DNA from: Mesorhizobium sp. NZP2298
Lineage (GTDB): Bacteria; Pseudomonadota; Alphaproteobacteria; Rhizobiales; Rhizobiaceae
Direction of reading: 5' to 3'
NCBI RefSeq assembly: GCF_013170825.1
Contig: NZ_CP033365.1
Span: 4,600,001-4,664,000, forward strand
DNA length: 64,000 nt
The notes under the pieces are model-generated. The model ran no database searches. It was not told the origin of the DNA and saw only the letters and a list, made by a program, of their open reading frames with translations. A program made the position numbers and the translations under genes. Positions 1 through 8,816 of this stretch are shown piece after piece. Every line of letters starts with the position of its first letter. Positions within the stretch are counted from its first letter, which is position 1.

Positions 1-1607
1 TTCCGCCCGGTCATCCGTTTGACGGCATCCAATGGATTGCCGACAAGCTCTGGCTTAGTCTCCAAGGCGTCCCAGGTGGTCAACAGGGCAAAAAGGAAGC
101 TGGGCGGGGTGTCGCCTTTTGCCACCATGGCTTCGAGTTTCGGCAACAAAATGCGAGCATTGCGCCACAGATCAAGGCCTTCTCCACGTGACGCTTCAAC
201 GAGATAGGTGTCCAAGAGACGATCGAGTTCAGCACTCCGCTCTGGCGTGCACCAGCTCTCGTCGAGGGCAGCATCTACAACGTCATGCAATCTGATGGCT
301 CTATTCCGATCTGGAGCGGTCAGGCTATTAGTTTTCAGCTTGCGAATGCCGAGTGGTTTGATGGCAAAACTTAAGAAATCCTCATCGCAAACTGGCAAAC
401 CCGACCACGCAAAAACTGACAGCTCGCGAGAAAGCGAAGCCCGCAGACGCTCCAGTAAAATATCGGTAAGGCGACGACCGCCGGTCTCCATTTCGCCAAT
501 GGCCTGGCAGTCATCTAGGATGTCATCCCAGGTCGCCCCCTGATTGACGGCGGCGAGGATTAGCGAAAGGCTGAGCGGATGCCCTTTGACAGTTGCCCAG
601 ATTGTTTCGAACACCTCCTCAGGGCATGGGGAGCCGGCCTGTCCTAATAGAGCTTGAGACTGCGGACGATCCAGCATTGGTAGGCTGTACGAGTGGGCCG
701 CCGTCGACCGTTGGGTTAGAAGAATGTGAGAGCCATCTCCGCAGATTTTTTTTAGTGAAGCTATGTCCAAATCATCCGACGCATCATCGATAACGAGCAG
801 GCATGGCAGCGTCTGCATCAGACCGACGATGTTCCGGCTTTCACCGGCACGAAGGAGTGGGAGCGCTTGCAGATCCTGCACGCGGCGTACCTCTTCGCCA
901 TCCAGCCAGATCCGAAGGTGATACTCAGCCTGATGAAGATGAGCGAAGGCCTGTGCTGTTGCCGTTTTTCCTAGTCCCCCAACGCCGCTGATCGCAAGGA
1001 CTGGACTCTTATTTAATCGTGCAACGATCTCCTCATCGATGTCAGTTCTCTGTAGCCAGCCCTCTACTGGTTCGGGCACAATCCTACTTGCTGCCTCCTC
1101 CTCTCGAATGCGCTCCAGATCTGGCAGATAGGGGGCAAGTTTTCGAACAACCGCATCGCTGATAATTAGGTGATCGACCAGTTGGGTCGCGATCTCCACA
1201 GCACCCCACAGGTGAAGCGTTCTACCTCGCATCTCTGGCATGGCGAGAACCTCGCGCTCAAATTCCTGCGCGATCTGTGGCCGGCTCATCTGCCCAGACA
1301 AAAGGAAGACCTGTTCCGCTGTGGGCGCTCCCGCCAACGCGTGAGCAAGGTCGTCACGCGCCTTGCCCATGTCTCCACTGAAATATTTCTTCTGATCGGA
1401 ATACTCGACGACGATCTTGCCGTCGCCACTGGTCGTATCCACAACACCAGCAACCGGGTAACCGAGAAGGTTTATCCCCCGATGATCCAGAGGCAGATCC
1501 AAAATTGCTTGAATGAACTGGCCACCAAATTTTTCGAAGTCGGTGGCGATATAGCCAATACCATTTGCCAGACGCCCAATCAGAGCAGTGCGCCGCTTCG
1601 GATTCAT
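1..1607 (-). CDS. STAND (NB-ARC-type) NTPase, partial, C-terminus beyond left edge
   Basis: The minus frame is open from ATG 1607 to the window edge (about 535 codons visible, no stop). A P-loop (GVGGLGKT) lies near residue 207, a Walker B strand (LLVIDD) near 264, an LLTQR sensor-like strand near 295 and a GHPL motif near 344, the arrangement of NB-ARC/STAND ATPases. The first 180 residues form a separate domain with DTTSGDG...EYS spacing that could be a degenerate PD-(D/E)xK nuclease core; this is inference. STAND proteins usually sense an invader through C-terminal repeats, which lie outside the window, and fire an N-terminal effector. Avs-like or other STAND defence is therefore likely, but the subtype cannot be decided. 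It is transcribed away from the phosphoesterase operon to its right. Confidence 0.8.
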   Translation of the reverse strand, partial: MNPKRRTALIGRLANGIGYIATDFEKFGGQFIQAILDLPLDHRGINLLGYPVAGVVDTTSGDGKIVVEYSDQKKYFSGDMGKARDDLAHALAGAPTAEQVFLLSGQMSRPQIAQEFEREVLAMPEMRGRTLHLWGAVEIATQLVDHLIISDAVVRKLAPYLPDLERIREEEAASRIVPEPVEGWLQRTDIDEEIVARLNKSPVLAISGVGGLGKTATAQAFAHLHQAEYHLRIWLDGEEVRRVQDLQALPLLRAGESRNIVGLMQTLPCLLVIDDASDDLDIASLKKICGDGSHILLTQRSTAAHSYSLPMLDRPQSQALLGQAGSPCPEEVFETIWATVKGHPLSLSLILAAVNQGATWDDILDDCQAIGEMETGGRRLTDILLERLRASLSRELSVFAWSGLPVCDEDFLSFAIKPLGIRKLKTNSLTAPDRNRAIRLHDVVDAALDESWCTPERSAELDRLLDTYLVEASRGEGLDLWRNARILLPKLEAMVAKGDTPPSFLFALLTTWDALETKPELVGNPLDAVKRMTGR

Positions 1608-1822
1608 GTATGCCCCCAAATAAAATCCAGAAAATCATCCCCTGGACATCAATATCTGCAGAATATCGACATGCTGCAAGATCGCCGCGGTCGTGATGGT
1701 AGGAAAGCCCTTTCCGTCCAAGCCGCGAAAAGGAGGATGTCGCTCTGCGTCGCCGTTGACTTCAATTACGAAGGTGATTGGAAGAGCGCGCCAAAGAAGT
1801 CCCGAGGATGAACGCTCGTTAG

Positions 1823-2050
1823 CTAAACGGTCGGTGCATCGGACTTAACCGTTTTACGAATTATGCGCTCGAACAGGTCGGAGCGGGCTAACGTGGGCGG
1901 TCCTTTTGCAAGAAGTGGCTTAATCGCATCCCACTGCTTGGTCCCTTGGAATGAGATTTCACGCCCCTGCCTGTGATCGGGACGACTGAAATGGGGCCGG
2001 AAGCCGTCAGACTGCTTTGGGAAGACATTCGGGCGAAGCAGACGTTCCAC
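1823..2050 (-). CDS. Possible small hypothetical protein (GTG start uncertain)
   Basis: A minus-strand frame ends at 1823 and reads about 75 residues from a GTG at 2050 (80 from a TTG at 2065; the frame is open to 2248). Its second half, with segments such as REISFQGTKQWDAIKPLL and ARSDLFERIIRK, looks protein-like and amphipathic. The upstream part overlaps the 5' end of the phosphoesterase reading frame and is unlikely to be coding. I see no convincing ribosome binding site and do not recognise a family. It would lie between, and be codirectional with, the STAND gene. The alternative is chance coding in a GC-rich promoter region. Confidence 0.3.
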   Translation of the reverse strand: MERLLRPNVFPKQSDGFRPHFSRPDHRQGREISFQGTKQWDAIKPLLAKGPPTLARSDLFERIIRKTVKSDAPTV

Positions 2051-2153
2051 TGACGACTTGTTCAAGTTGTCAGTATGGCTTATCCGACTACAAGGACCCG
2101 GGTCCGGATGCCTTGCGGCGACCTTCCCGACGAAGCGGAGTAGGGCATCGTTC

Positions 2154-3599
2154 GTGACAGTCAGCATCCTCCACATCTCCGATCTGCACCGCGACCCGGA
2201 ATCTCCCATCCGAAACGACGCCCTGCTCGATTCTCTTGAGAACGACAAGAAGCGCTACGTAGGCTCAGAGGCAACGCCCATCAGAGCGCCCGACCTTATT
2301 CTCGTCAGTGGCGACGTTGTTCAAGGCGTCCGTCACGACGTAGATGATCCGGAGGGTAAGCTGGAGCGCCAATACGACGAGGCCCGGGATTTTCTCGACC
2401 GGCTGGCGAAGAGCTTTGTTGCTGGGGACAGGGAACGGGTCATCGTGATACCGGGCAATCACGATGTCAGCGACTATCACTTTCGGCGCAGCCTCACGGC
2501 GGTGCCGATCGCTGCGGACCGGAAGCGAGAGATAGTCGGGCAGTTATTTGTGCCCGATACGCGCATGCGCTGGTCATGGCCCGATCTTGAGCTTCACGAA
2601 GTCTCCGATCCGGCGATGTACGAGCGGCGGTTCGAGGCGTTCGCTCAGTTTTACAATGACTTCTATCAGGGTAAGCGAACCTATCCGACGGATTCGTCGA
2701 AGCAGATCGATTTCTTCGACTATCCGTCATTCGGAATGACGGTGGTCGCCTTTTCCAGCTGCCACAACAACGATCTTCTGAACCGTCAGGGAGCGATACA
2801 TCCTGATTGTATAGGCAGCGCCGGCCAGCATCTTAGAGACAGGTCGTTTGACGGACGGTTGCGCGTTGCGACATGGCACCACAACACCGAAGGCTCGCCG
2901 TCCATGTCGGACTACATGGACGCTGATATCGTCCAGAATCTCATCGATCGTGAAATCAGTCTTGGTTTTCACGGCCATCAGCACAAGCCGGAATTCCTGG
3001 ACACGCGTTTTCGTCATGGTCCTGATCGGCGCATCACCGTGATAAGTGCCGGGACGCTCTGCGGCGGTGCAGCGTTCGGGTTTCGCCGCGCATACAATGT
3101 CGTAGAGATCGATGTGGAGAACCGGCGAGGCCGGCTGCATTTGAGAGAGATGCAGAATGACAACTTGCAGCTGCCGATTTGGGGGCCGCGACCGCTTCCG
3201 GCGACGGCTTCGACGTTTCGCGAGTTCACGTTTGAGCCGCCACCTGCACCTCCGAGCCGGCACGAGTCCAGCACCGTCGTCTTGATCGAGGCGCAGAAGC
3301 TGTTTGACGAAAAAAGGTTCGACGAGGCAGCGGCGCTTCTTGTGCCCCATCTCACCCGTGAGCCGCTGGCGCGCAGGCTGCTTCTCGAATGCCTTGGGTA
3401 CATGGACGATATGGCGTCGGTCATCCGTTACTTCGATCCGCCGACAAGCGAGATCGAGGCGATGACGTTGATGGACGCGCTGTGGGCCGAGAAAGAGAAG
3501 GCCAAGTTGGCGGAAGTCCTGGCCCTACCTCTCATTATCGATTCTGTTGATCCCGCCCTTGTCGAGGTTCGCAACAAATACACCCGGAGGCTGTCATGA
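2154..3599 (+). CDS. Calcineurin-like metallophosphoesterase with C-terminal helical repeat region
   Basis: The 481-aa protein carries the full metallophosphoesterase motif set: SDLH (D10, H12), SGD near residue 52, GNHD near 103, WHHN near 242 and GHQH near 274. It should therefore bind a dinuclear metal centre and cleave a phosphodiester or phosphomonoester. The C-terminal 100 residues (KLFDEKRFDEAAALL and following) resemble TPR-like helical hairpins that could bind the partner. I chose GTG 2154 because the catalytic beta strand starts right there and GGAG/AGGG lies upstream; the longer frame from 2058 adds 32 implausible residues. The stop overlaps the next gene's ATG (ATGA), so the two are translationally coupled. 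Substrate (nucleic acid, cyclic nucleotide or other) is unknown. Placement in a defence island suggests an effector role, which is inference. Confidence 0.85.
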   Translation: MTVSILHISDLHRDPESPIRNDALLDSLENDKKRYVGSEATPIRAPDLILVSGDVVQGVRHDVDDPEGKLERQYDEARDFLDRLAKSFVAGDRERVIVIPGNHDVSDYHFRRSLTAVPIAADRKREIVGQLFVPDTRMRWSWPDLELHEVSDPAMYERRFEAFAQFYNDFYQGKRTYPTDSSKQIDFFDYPSFGMTVVAFSSCHNNDLLNRQGAIHPDCIGSAGQHLRDRSFDGRLRVATWHHNTEGSPSMSDYMDADIVQNLIDREISLGFHGHQHKPEFLDTRFRHGPDRRITVISAGTLCGGAAFGFRRAYNVVEIDVENRRGRLHLREMQNDNLQLPIWGPRPLPATASTFREFTFEPPPAPPSRHESSTVVLIEAQKLFDEKRFDEAAALLVPHLTREPLARRLLLECLGYMDDMASVIRYFDPPTSEIEAMTLMDALWAEKEKAKLAEVLALPLIIDSVDPALVEVRNKYTRRLS

Positions 3600-5911
3600 C
3601 CGCAACCGGACGCATTATGTTCGATGTTGAGACCAGTCGCATCCTCCAGATTCTGTCGGCTGAAATTTACGACTCTCCGAAGGCGATCCTTCGGGAGAAT
3701 GTACAAAACGCCTACGACGCCATCCTCATGCGCTGCACGGCGCAGAACCTGAAAGTCGAGGAGCGCCGCATTCAGATTACTGTCGGGGGCGGCGTGCTGA
3801 AGGTCGAGGATGACGGCATCGGCATGACAGAAGAAGTCCTGCGTCAGAACTTCTGGAAAGCCGGATCGAGCGGCAAGCGTTCCGAATTGGCTCAGAAATC
3901 CGGTGTCATCGGAACGTTTGGCATCGGAGCACTGGCCAACTTCGGTGTGTGTACGTCGCTGCGTGTCGAAACGCGCCACATCGATGCAACGGAAACGCTC
4001 GTCAGCGGCGCGCGGCGGGAGGACCTAAAGATCGCGCAGGAGTGCATCACCTTCGACCGCGTAGCGGACAGACGCAGCCCTGGCACGACAGTCACAGCCG
4101 AACTTGATCCATCGTTTGCCATCGATGAGAAATCGACCTGCGATTACCTCCGCCAATACGTGCGCTTCCTACCGGTACCAGTGTTCGTCAACGAGACGAT
4201 GATGAGCCAGGAAACCTTCGATGAAGCTCTTGGCGGAGGCGACACGGCTTTCGAGGTCATCAAGACGCGCAGTGTGTCAGGCGGTAATTATGGCGGAACG
4301 CTGCAGACCGCCGTCAACGCTCAGTCTCGCGTTCGCGTGCGGCTGACAAATCTGACCCTGAGCGGAAACCCGCTGAGGGGTGCGCTCTATCTAGTCCAGC
4401 AGGGCGGTCAGACAATCGGATTCAGAAACCTGTTTGGCCTCGCGCCAATACCGGTCTCAGGCCAGTACGGCTTTGGCGGCTTCGTAAATCTTGACATCCT
4501 GCATCCCACAGCGGGGCGCGAGGCGCTAAGCCGGGAAAGCATCCAGCACGTCACCAACATGCTGAATCTCATCGAGTCCGCGGTATCGGCGGATTTGGCG
4601 GCGACAGACCACGCCGACCAGAACCAGCAGTTTCAGCAGTACATTCTCGGCCAAGGCAGCATCGCGCTTGCCGGCAACGTCAGGATCACCGTTCTTCCGG
4701 AAAAACCGGACGTGAAACTCAGCCAGGTAGCCGCTTATGAGCCGGGCAAATCGAAGTTCTTCTACAGCCAGCGTGACCCCACGATCTTGAAGAGGTTTGC
4801 GAGCGAGCAGGCCAACCTCTTTCACGTCAGCCAGACGAACCCGCGCCGCAAACTGCAGCTGCGTTACTTGAATGAGATTGCCAAAGTCCAGGAAGTCCCG
4901 GACAAGCCGATTGTCGATAGGATACCAGCGAGCAAGCTGGGCTTCGATGAAACCGTCTTCCTTATTCGCGTTCGGGCGGTGCTCCTCGACCAGTACCTGA
5001 TGCCAGACGTGGAAGTCGAGTTTGCCACGATCAGCCACGGCGTCGCCTTCCAGGTAGACGTAAAGGGAGATACGCTGCGTGTGGCTATTGCCCGCGACAT
5101 GCCCGCCGTGAAAGTCGTCCTCGAATTCTACCATTCGGCGCGTGAAGCCTTCGATCCGTTCGTGCAGGACTTTGTTCGCGAGCAGCTCTATCCGCAGATC
5201 AGGGACCACGTTCCGTCGTCGACCAAGCTTGGTCGAGACGCGCTCTTCCGGCGGATACAGCAGAACAAGGAGCTCTTCCGCGTCGATTACTCGGATTACG
5301 GGGAAGCGGAGTCGCTCTTGGCGGACTACCTCGCCGGCAAGGTGGAATTTTCGGAGGTGGTGCGCGCGATCGGTGGCGGTGGCAGAGCCCCCATCCAGCG
5401 TCAGGAAGTTCGCCGCGACCAAGTGGGGACCGTCGAGCAGGAGTTTCCGGGCATCATAGAGTCCGAAGCGGTAGCAGCTCCGCCCGCGACCAATGAATTT
5501 GAAGCCGCGCCTCCCATAATAAGGGAGGAAGTGAAGAGCGACATGAAGGTTCTGACCGTCTCGGACCCTCATCCGAAGTTGAATAATTTCCAGATGTTTC
5601 TTGGGTTGTCGGATCGCTTAAACAAGCGAGAAGGTGAGTTTCTCCATTATCCGCACACCACGAAAGTTATCTGGGGGTCACACCGTGTGGTTTACATCTT
5701 CACCGACGCGACAGGCGATCTGAGCCTTTACTACGACATTGAATTAAGAGAGCCGCTCGGCGCGCACGAAACGGGCGGATCGATGTTCCGCACGACAACG
5801 ATTGTCACTGCCGACCGCATCTACGTTCCTGTGCCGAAGGAGCTGGAGAAGGCGTTCCAGATCATCGACCACCCAAAGGAGTTTTTCGTGCGGTTCGATA
5901 CCGTGCCGTAG
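3596..5911 (+). CDS. HSP90-like (GHKL) ATPase, partner of the metallophosphoesterase
   Basis: A 771-aa protein with an N-terminal Bergerat-fold ATPase: N-box ENVQNAYDA (residues 34-42), DDGIGM near 81 and GTFGIG near 105. The layout matches HSP90/HtpG-like rather than histidine kinase proteins, since no H-box or receiver domain is present. Beyond about residue 330 the sequence is not recognisable; an alanine/glutamate-rich linker near 610-650 precedes a C-terminal domain of about 120 residues. ATP-driven opening and closing could gate the phosphoesterase encoded by the overlapping upstream gene (4-base ATGA overlap). A later start at ATG 3617 is possible and would remove the overlap. HSP90-like ATPases recur in bacterial conflict loci; I cannot name this pair as a described system. 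Confidence 0.8.
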   Translation: MTATGRIMFDVETSRILQILSAEIYDSPKAILRENVQNAYDAILMRCTAQNLKVEERRIQITVGGGVLKVEDDGIGMTEEVLRQNFWKAGSSGKRSELAQKSGVIGTFGIGALANFGVCTSLRVETRHIDATETLVSGARREDLKIAQECITFDRVADRRSPGTTVTAELDPSFAIDEKSTCDYLRQYVRFLPVPVFVNETMMSQETFDEALGGGDTAFEVIKTRSVSGGNYGGTLQTAVNAQSRVRVRLTNLTLSGNPLRGALYLVQQGGQTIGFRNLFGLAPIPVSGQYGFGGFVNLDILHPTAGREALSRESIQHVTNMLNLIESAVSADLAATDHADQNQQFQQYILGQGSIALAGNVRITVLPEKPDVKLSQVAAYEPGKSKFFYSQRDPTILKRFASEQANLFHVSQTNPRRKLQLRYLNEIAKVQEVPDKPIVDRIPASKLGFDETVFLIRVRAVLLDQYLMPDVEVEFATISHGVAFQVDVKGDTLRVAIARDMPAVKVVLEFYHSAREAFDPFVQDFVREQLYPQIRDHVPSSTKLGRDALFRRIQQNKELFRVDYSDYGEAESLLADYLAGKVEFSEVVRAIGGGGRAPIQRQEVRRDQVGTVEQEFPGIIESEAVAAPPATNEFEAAPPIIREEVKSDMKVLTVSDPHPKLNNFQMFLGLSDRLNKREGEFLHYPHTTKVIWGSHRVVYIFTDATGDLSLYYDIELREPLGAHETGGSMFRTTTIVTADRIYVPVPKELEKAFQIIDHPKEFFVRFDTVP

Positions 5912-6426
5912 CGCCAAGCGAAGGAGACGATAGAAACGCAGGGGATTGCGGCGAAGGCAAAACGAGCCGCCGTCCTGGGCTTGCATAGAAACGAAGACCT
6001 GTCCAAGTGGGAAGGGCAACCACCGCCGCCCGTGGCAATCTGAGGTATTCGCCAATTACAAGCCGCGAACGAAGGGGCCACCATAACAATTCCCCCAAGC
6101 CGGCAAAGGGGACGTTCGACCCGGTCAAGCTTGACGTCAGCTCCTGTGCGACTGAGATCTGCAGCATGGTCATCCGCGATGTCTGCTTCTGGGCGAAGAC
6201 AAAATTTTGCCTCTATGGCCGACATGCGGCGCAAAGCGGTCACCTCGGGGTATACCCCTGACTGACGTAACTCGGCCAGCATCTCCCTATGTAACATCTA
6301 GGTCGGCGCCGACCATTTGTGACACGGTAGCACTTTTGGCTGCGGATTCTGGTAACGCGCCTTCCGAACGCCTAAAGAGGTGAGCTTCGCGGACTACAAT
6401 CGCTTCAGTGAGATTCGGTGGTTTCT
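5912..6426. other. Intergenic stretch, probable remnant of a dispersed rhizobial repeat
   Basis: No credible gene is seen over these 515 bases. On the minus strand around 6040-6260 a spurious reading frame contains MSAIEAKFCLRPEADIADD and CRLGGIVMV. This resembles the meaningless peptides of the ADIDYSITSSA type that appear when dispersed intergenic repeats of rhizobia and Bradyrhizobium are translated. I therefore read it as an old repeat copy rather than a gene; this is from memory of such annotations and is not proven. The gap also separates the ATPase from the following nuclease-like gene, so the latter probably has its own promoter. Confidence 0.4.
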
Positions 6427-8490
6427 ATGGTTGGGCAAGGAGGCGCTGGAGCTTCGGTATCTTCAGGGGCGGGTTTCCAGGCCCGTGTTGCGGCCTACTC
6501 GATACTTTCGTCGATCTGTGAGATCGAGACAGAATTCGGGGCGGCCAGTTCCATAGCACAAGTCGGCTTCGAGACTCGGACGAGTATTGACGACCTCAAC
6601 CTGCTCTTTCGCAACGGTTCTCGCAGCTACATTCAAGCTAAGGCTACCGTCGACTTCTCGCTCGCCACCGGCGAGTTGAGGTCCGTGTTCCAGCAGTTCG
6701 AGCAGCAAGACGCTGCGGGCGACAACAACGAGCGCTTCCTGCTCGTCACCAGCAGTCGAGCCTCGAAGAAGGTCACGTTCGACCTGCGTGCCGCGCTAGA
6801 GGGTTTTCGAAGCTCGCAAGCAGGAGATTTCTTCAGAGACCAACCGAAAGTCCTGACAGATATCATAGCGGATCTTCGCATTGCGCTGACCGAACTGCGA
6901 AATGCCGCCGACCGCGAGGACGACCCAGCTGCGGTCGACCGCATCATTCGAAAGAGTGGCGTGGTGGTGCTCGACGTCGAAGCCAAAGATACACTCGAGC
7001 AGGCTATTATCCTCGTCCTGCAAGCCAAGGGCTACGCCGCTCCCTCCGGAGTCTGGGGCAAGGCTGTAGCGGACTGCGTAACGTACGCGAAGCAGCGCCG
7101 AACCATTACAATCGAGGAAATTTCGAAGACGTTCGAACGATTTCAGGTGCCCGTCGCGGAGCTTTCACAGGCCGCGGCCGACGACATTCTCAAGATTGAG
7201 CTCGGCGAGATGGAGGCCGCGAGCGGCAGAGAAGTGGTGCTGCTCAGGACGATAGATGAAGCGCTTGGTCCAGTTGGACGCAACATCATCATGGAATTCT
7301 TCCGCTTCGACGGTAACTGCGATGAACGGCTCGATTTTGACACCACTCCGTTCACGCTGCCAAACGGTCTGCAATTCGAAGTCTTGCTCCGGGCAGCCAC
7401 GGAGCAAGGCATCGCTCGGCTAATAAACGAGCACTTGGAACTGGTCGGCGATCAGCCGATCGTCATGATGCGACTCAACTCCGACACCGATCCGGACGCC
7501 GAGCCTTGCGCGATCGCTCAACGCGAAAGGCTGCGCAACGCGATTAAACAGAATGAGCACCCGCTTCTCTGCCTGCACTGCGGCCAGACCGTCGCAGAAC
7601 CTCTGGCAGCCTTCGTGGAAATCGGCCACTTCCTCAACCCTGTCGTCGGATTGGTCCATAGCGCGTGCTTGAAGCCCGTGGACCGTGTCATCGGCGGAGC
7701 TAAGTCGCCTTTCAGCGAAGAGCACCCAGAACTCGTCAATTTCGATGCCAACGCCTGGTTCCGCGCCGTGAATGGCGGGCAGCGGGCGTTCGACAACCTA
7801 AACCTGTTGCGAGCGGGGCCTGTCGCGCACATGGGATGGGGCGGCCGCATTGCCCGCGGCCCTGCCGGCCAATTCCTCGTCGAGGTTCTTCTGAAGGATG
7901 GCGGGTCGGAGATCGTGACCCAGCGGAACACCTTGCATCGCTTCTCCAAAAGGGAGGCCGAAGAGTTCGTTGCAAGGCTTAACATCATGTTCAAGGAGAA
8001 GAGCGATGCAGGCGACCCTTTCTGCTACACCGACCAGTCGAAAGGCTTTGGTCCGCGATCCATACTGATCGAGCAATTCGGCGCCAGGGAGAAGCGCCGC
8101 GAGGTAGCGTCGGCACAGGTTCGCCAATTCGAGCAGCGTTTGGTTGCCCCGTACAGCCGGCCGGGGCAGTGGTATGCGCCGGTCCTTTCACTAAGATATT
8201 CGTCGTCAGGCGATCCTGTCGCGCTGGGCGGCGCCGTGATACTTCTGACGGACCCTCTGGCCCTAAAAGACCATCTCAACAACTGGAGGGAAGCCGGCTT
8301 CGAGGTGACGGACTACGAACTCGTTAGCGTCCTCACCGACGCCGATTTCGATGATTTCATGCGTTGGGTCGAGGATCATGGCCATTTTGCGGTTGTCGAC
8401 GCCTTGCTCGACCCCGGTACCGGTATGCTCGCGTCAGGTGTCCTTTTAAGGTCTATCGAAAGCATAGGAGGCGACCTGCCCACCCCCTGA
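6427..8490 (+). CDS. DUF4297-like nuclease-domain protein with central zinc-binding motif
   Basis: The 687-aa protein starts with a region typical of DUF4297/Cap4-type dsDNA endonucleases: an aromatic-rich first helix (GAGFQARVAAYSILSSI), ETRTSIDDLNLLF near residue 52 and YIQAK near 68. In this PD-(D/E)xK variant the D and QxK residues would be catalytic. A CLHCG pair near residue 380, followed by VHSACLK, suggests a zinc-binding treble-clef or ribbon. The rest, about 250-370 and 420-687, is unrecognised and may sense a ligand. ATG 6427 is preferred over the GTG at 6418; no strong ribosome binding site is visible for either. In CBASS and related systems such nucleases degrade DNA on activation, but no cyclase gene is present here, so this may be a stand-alone effector. 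Confidence 0.65.
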   Translation: MVGQGGAGASVSSGAGFQARVAAYSILSSICEIETEFGAASSIAQVGFETRTSIDDLNLLFRNGSRSYIQAKATVDFSLATGELRSVFQQFEQQDAAGDNNERFLLVTSSRASKKVTFDLRAALEGFRSSQAGDFFRDQPKVLTDIIADLRIALTELRNAADREDDPAAVDRIIRKSGVVVLDVEAKDTLEQAIILVLQAKGYAAPSGVWGKAVADCVTYAKQRRTITIEEISKTFERFQVPVAELSQAAADDILKIELGEMEAASGREVVLLRTIDEALGPVGRNIIMEFFRFDGNCDERLDFDTTPFTLPNGLQFEVLLRAATEQGIARLINEHLELVGDQPIVMMRLNSDTDPDAEPCAIAQRERLRNAIKQNEHPLLCLHCGQTVAEPLAAFVEIGHFLNPVVGLVHSACLKPVDRVIGGAKSPFSEEHPELVNFDANAWFRAVNGGQRAFDNLNLLRAGPVAHMGWGGRIARGPAGQFLVEVLLKDGGSEIVTQRNTLHRFSKREAEEFVARLNIMFKEKSDAGDPFCYTDQSKGFGPRSILIEQFGAREKRREVASAQVRQFEQRLVAPYSRPGQWYAPVLSLRYSSSGDPVALGGAVILLTDPLALKDHLNNWREAGFEVTDYELVSVLTDADFDDFMRWVEDHGHFAVVDALLDPGTGMLASGVLLRSIESIGGDLPTP

Positions 8491-8600
8491 ATCAACAGTC
8501 GTCGGTGGGAGTACGGCGAGACATCACGAAGGGCGGGCCCGCTGTGCCCCACCTCAACTCGGCCAAAAGTGTCTCAAGTCTTGTTGCAATCCCACGCTAA

Positions 8601-8813
8601 CTAGCGGATGCCCGGGGGCATCGCGGACCGTTCGACTGGCACCCGGACGGGCGACACACCGGCGGCCTTGGAAGTCTGTTCTTGGCGCAACCGAGACCTC
8701 AGCGTAGGCACCAGTATGTCCGCCTTTGGCAGGCGGTCCAGTCTGACGGAATGACCGATATGCGGCGCATTGCTGACCAACAGCGTACCCGATACGGGTT
8801 GGAGGTCAGTCAT
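8601..8813 (-). CDS. Small hypothetical protein downstream of AAA protease
   Basis: A 70-aa frame whose ATG (8813) lies three bases after the stop of the AAA protease gene, on the same strand, so it would be the second gene of an operon. The middle (VSNAPHIGHSVRLDRLPKADILV) looks like a folded protein segment; the C-terminus is basic and proline-containing. No family is recognised and there is no signal peptide or membrane helix. A short protein fixed next to a FtsH-like protease could be an adaptor, substrate or inhibitor, but that rests only on position. The remaining 110 bases to the DUF4297-like gene show nothing. Confidence 0.45.
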   Translation of the reverse strand: MTDLQPVSGTLLVSNAPHIGHSVRLDRLPKADILVPTLRSRLRQEQTSKAAGVSPVRVPVERSAMPPGIR

Positions 8814-8816
8814 GTT

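Noticed and set aside
2727-3350. 207-codon minus-strand frame opposite the metallophosphoesterase
   Set aside because: Shadow of a gene whose metal-binding motifs are all in the plus frame.
4526-5572. 348-codon open frame on the minus strand opposite the HSP90-like ATPase gene
   Set aside because: It lies wholly opposite a gene with clear ATPase motifs; composition is that of an antisense shadow in GC-rich DNA and no domain is seen.
5821-6297. 158-codon minus frame after the HSP90-like ATPase
   Set aside because: Peptide has the character of translated dispersed repeats (EADIADD type) and no ribosome binding site; better read as a repeat remnant.
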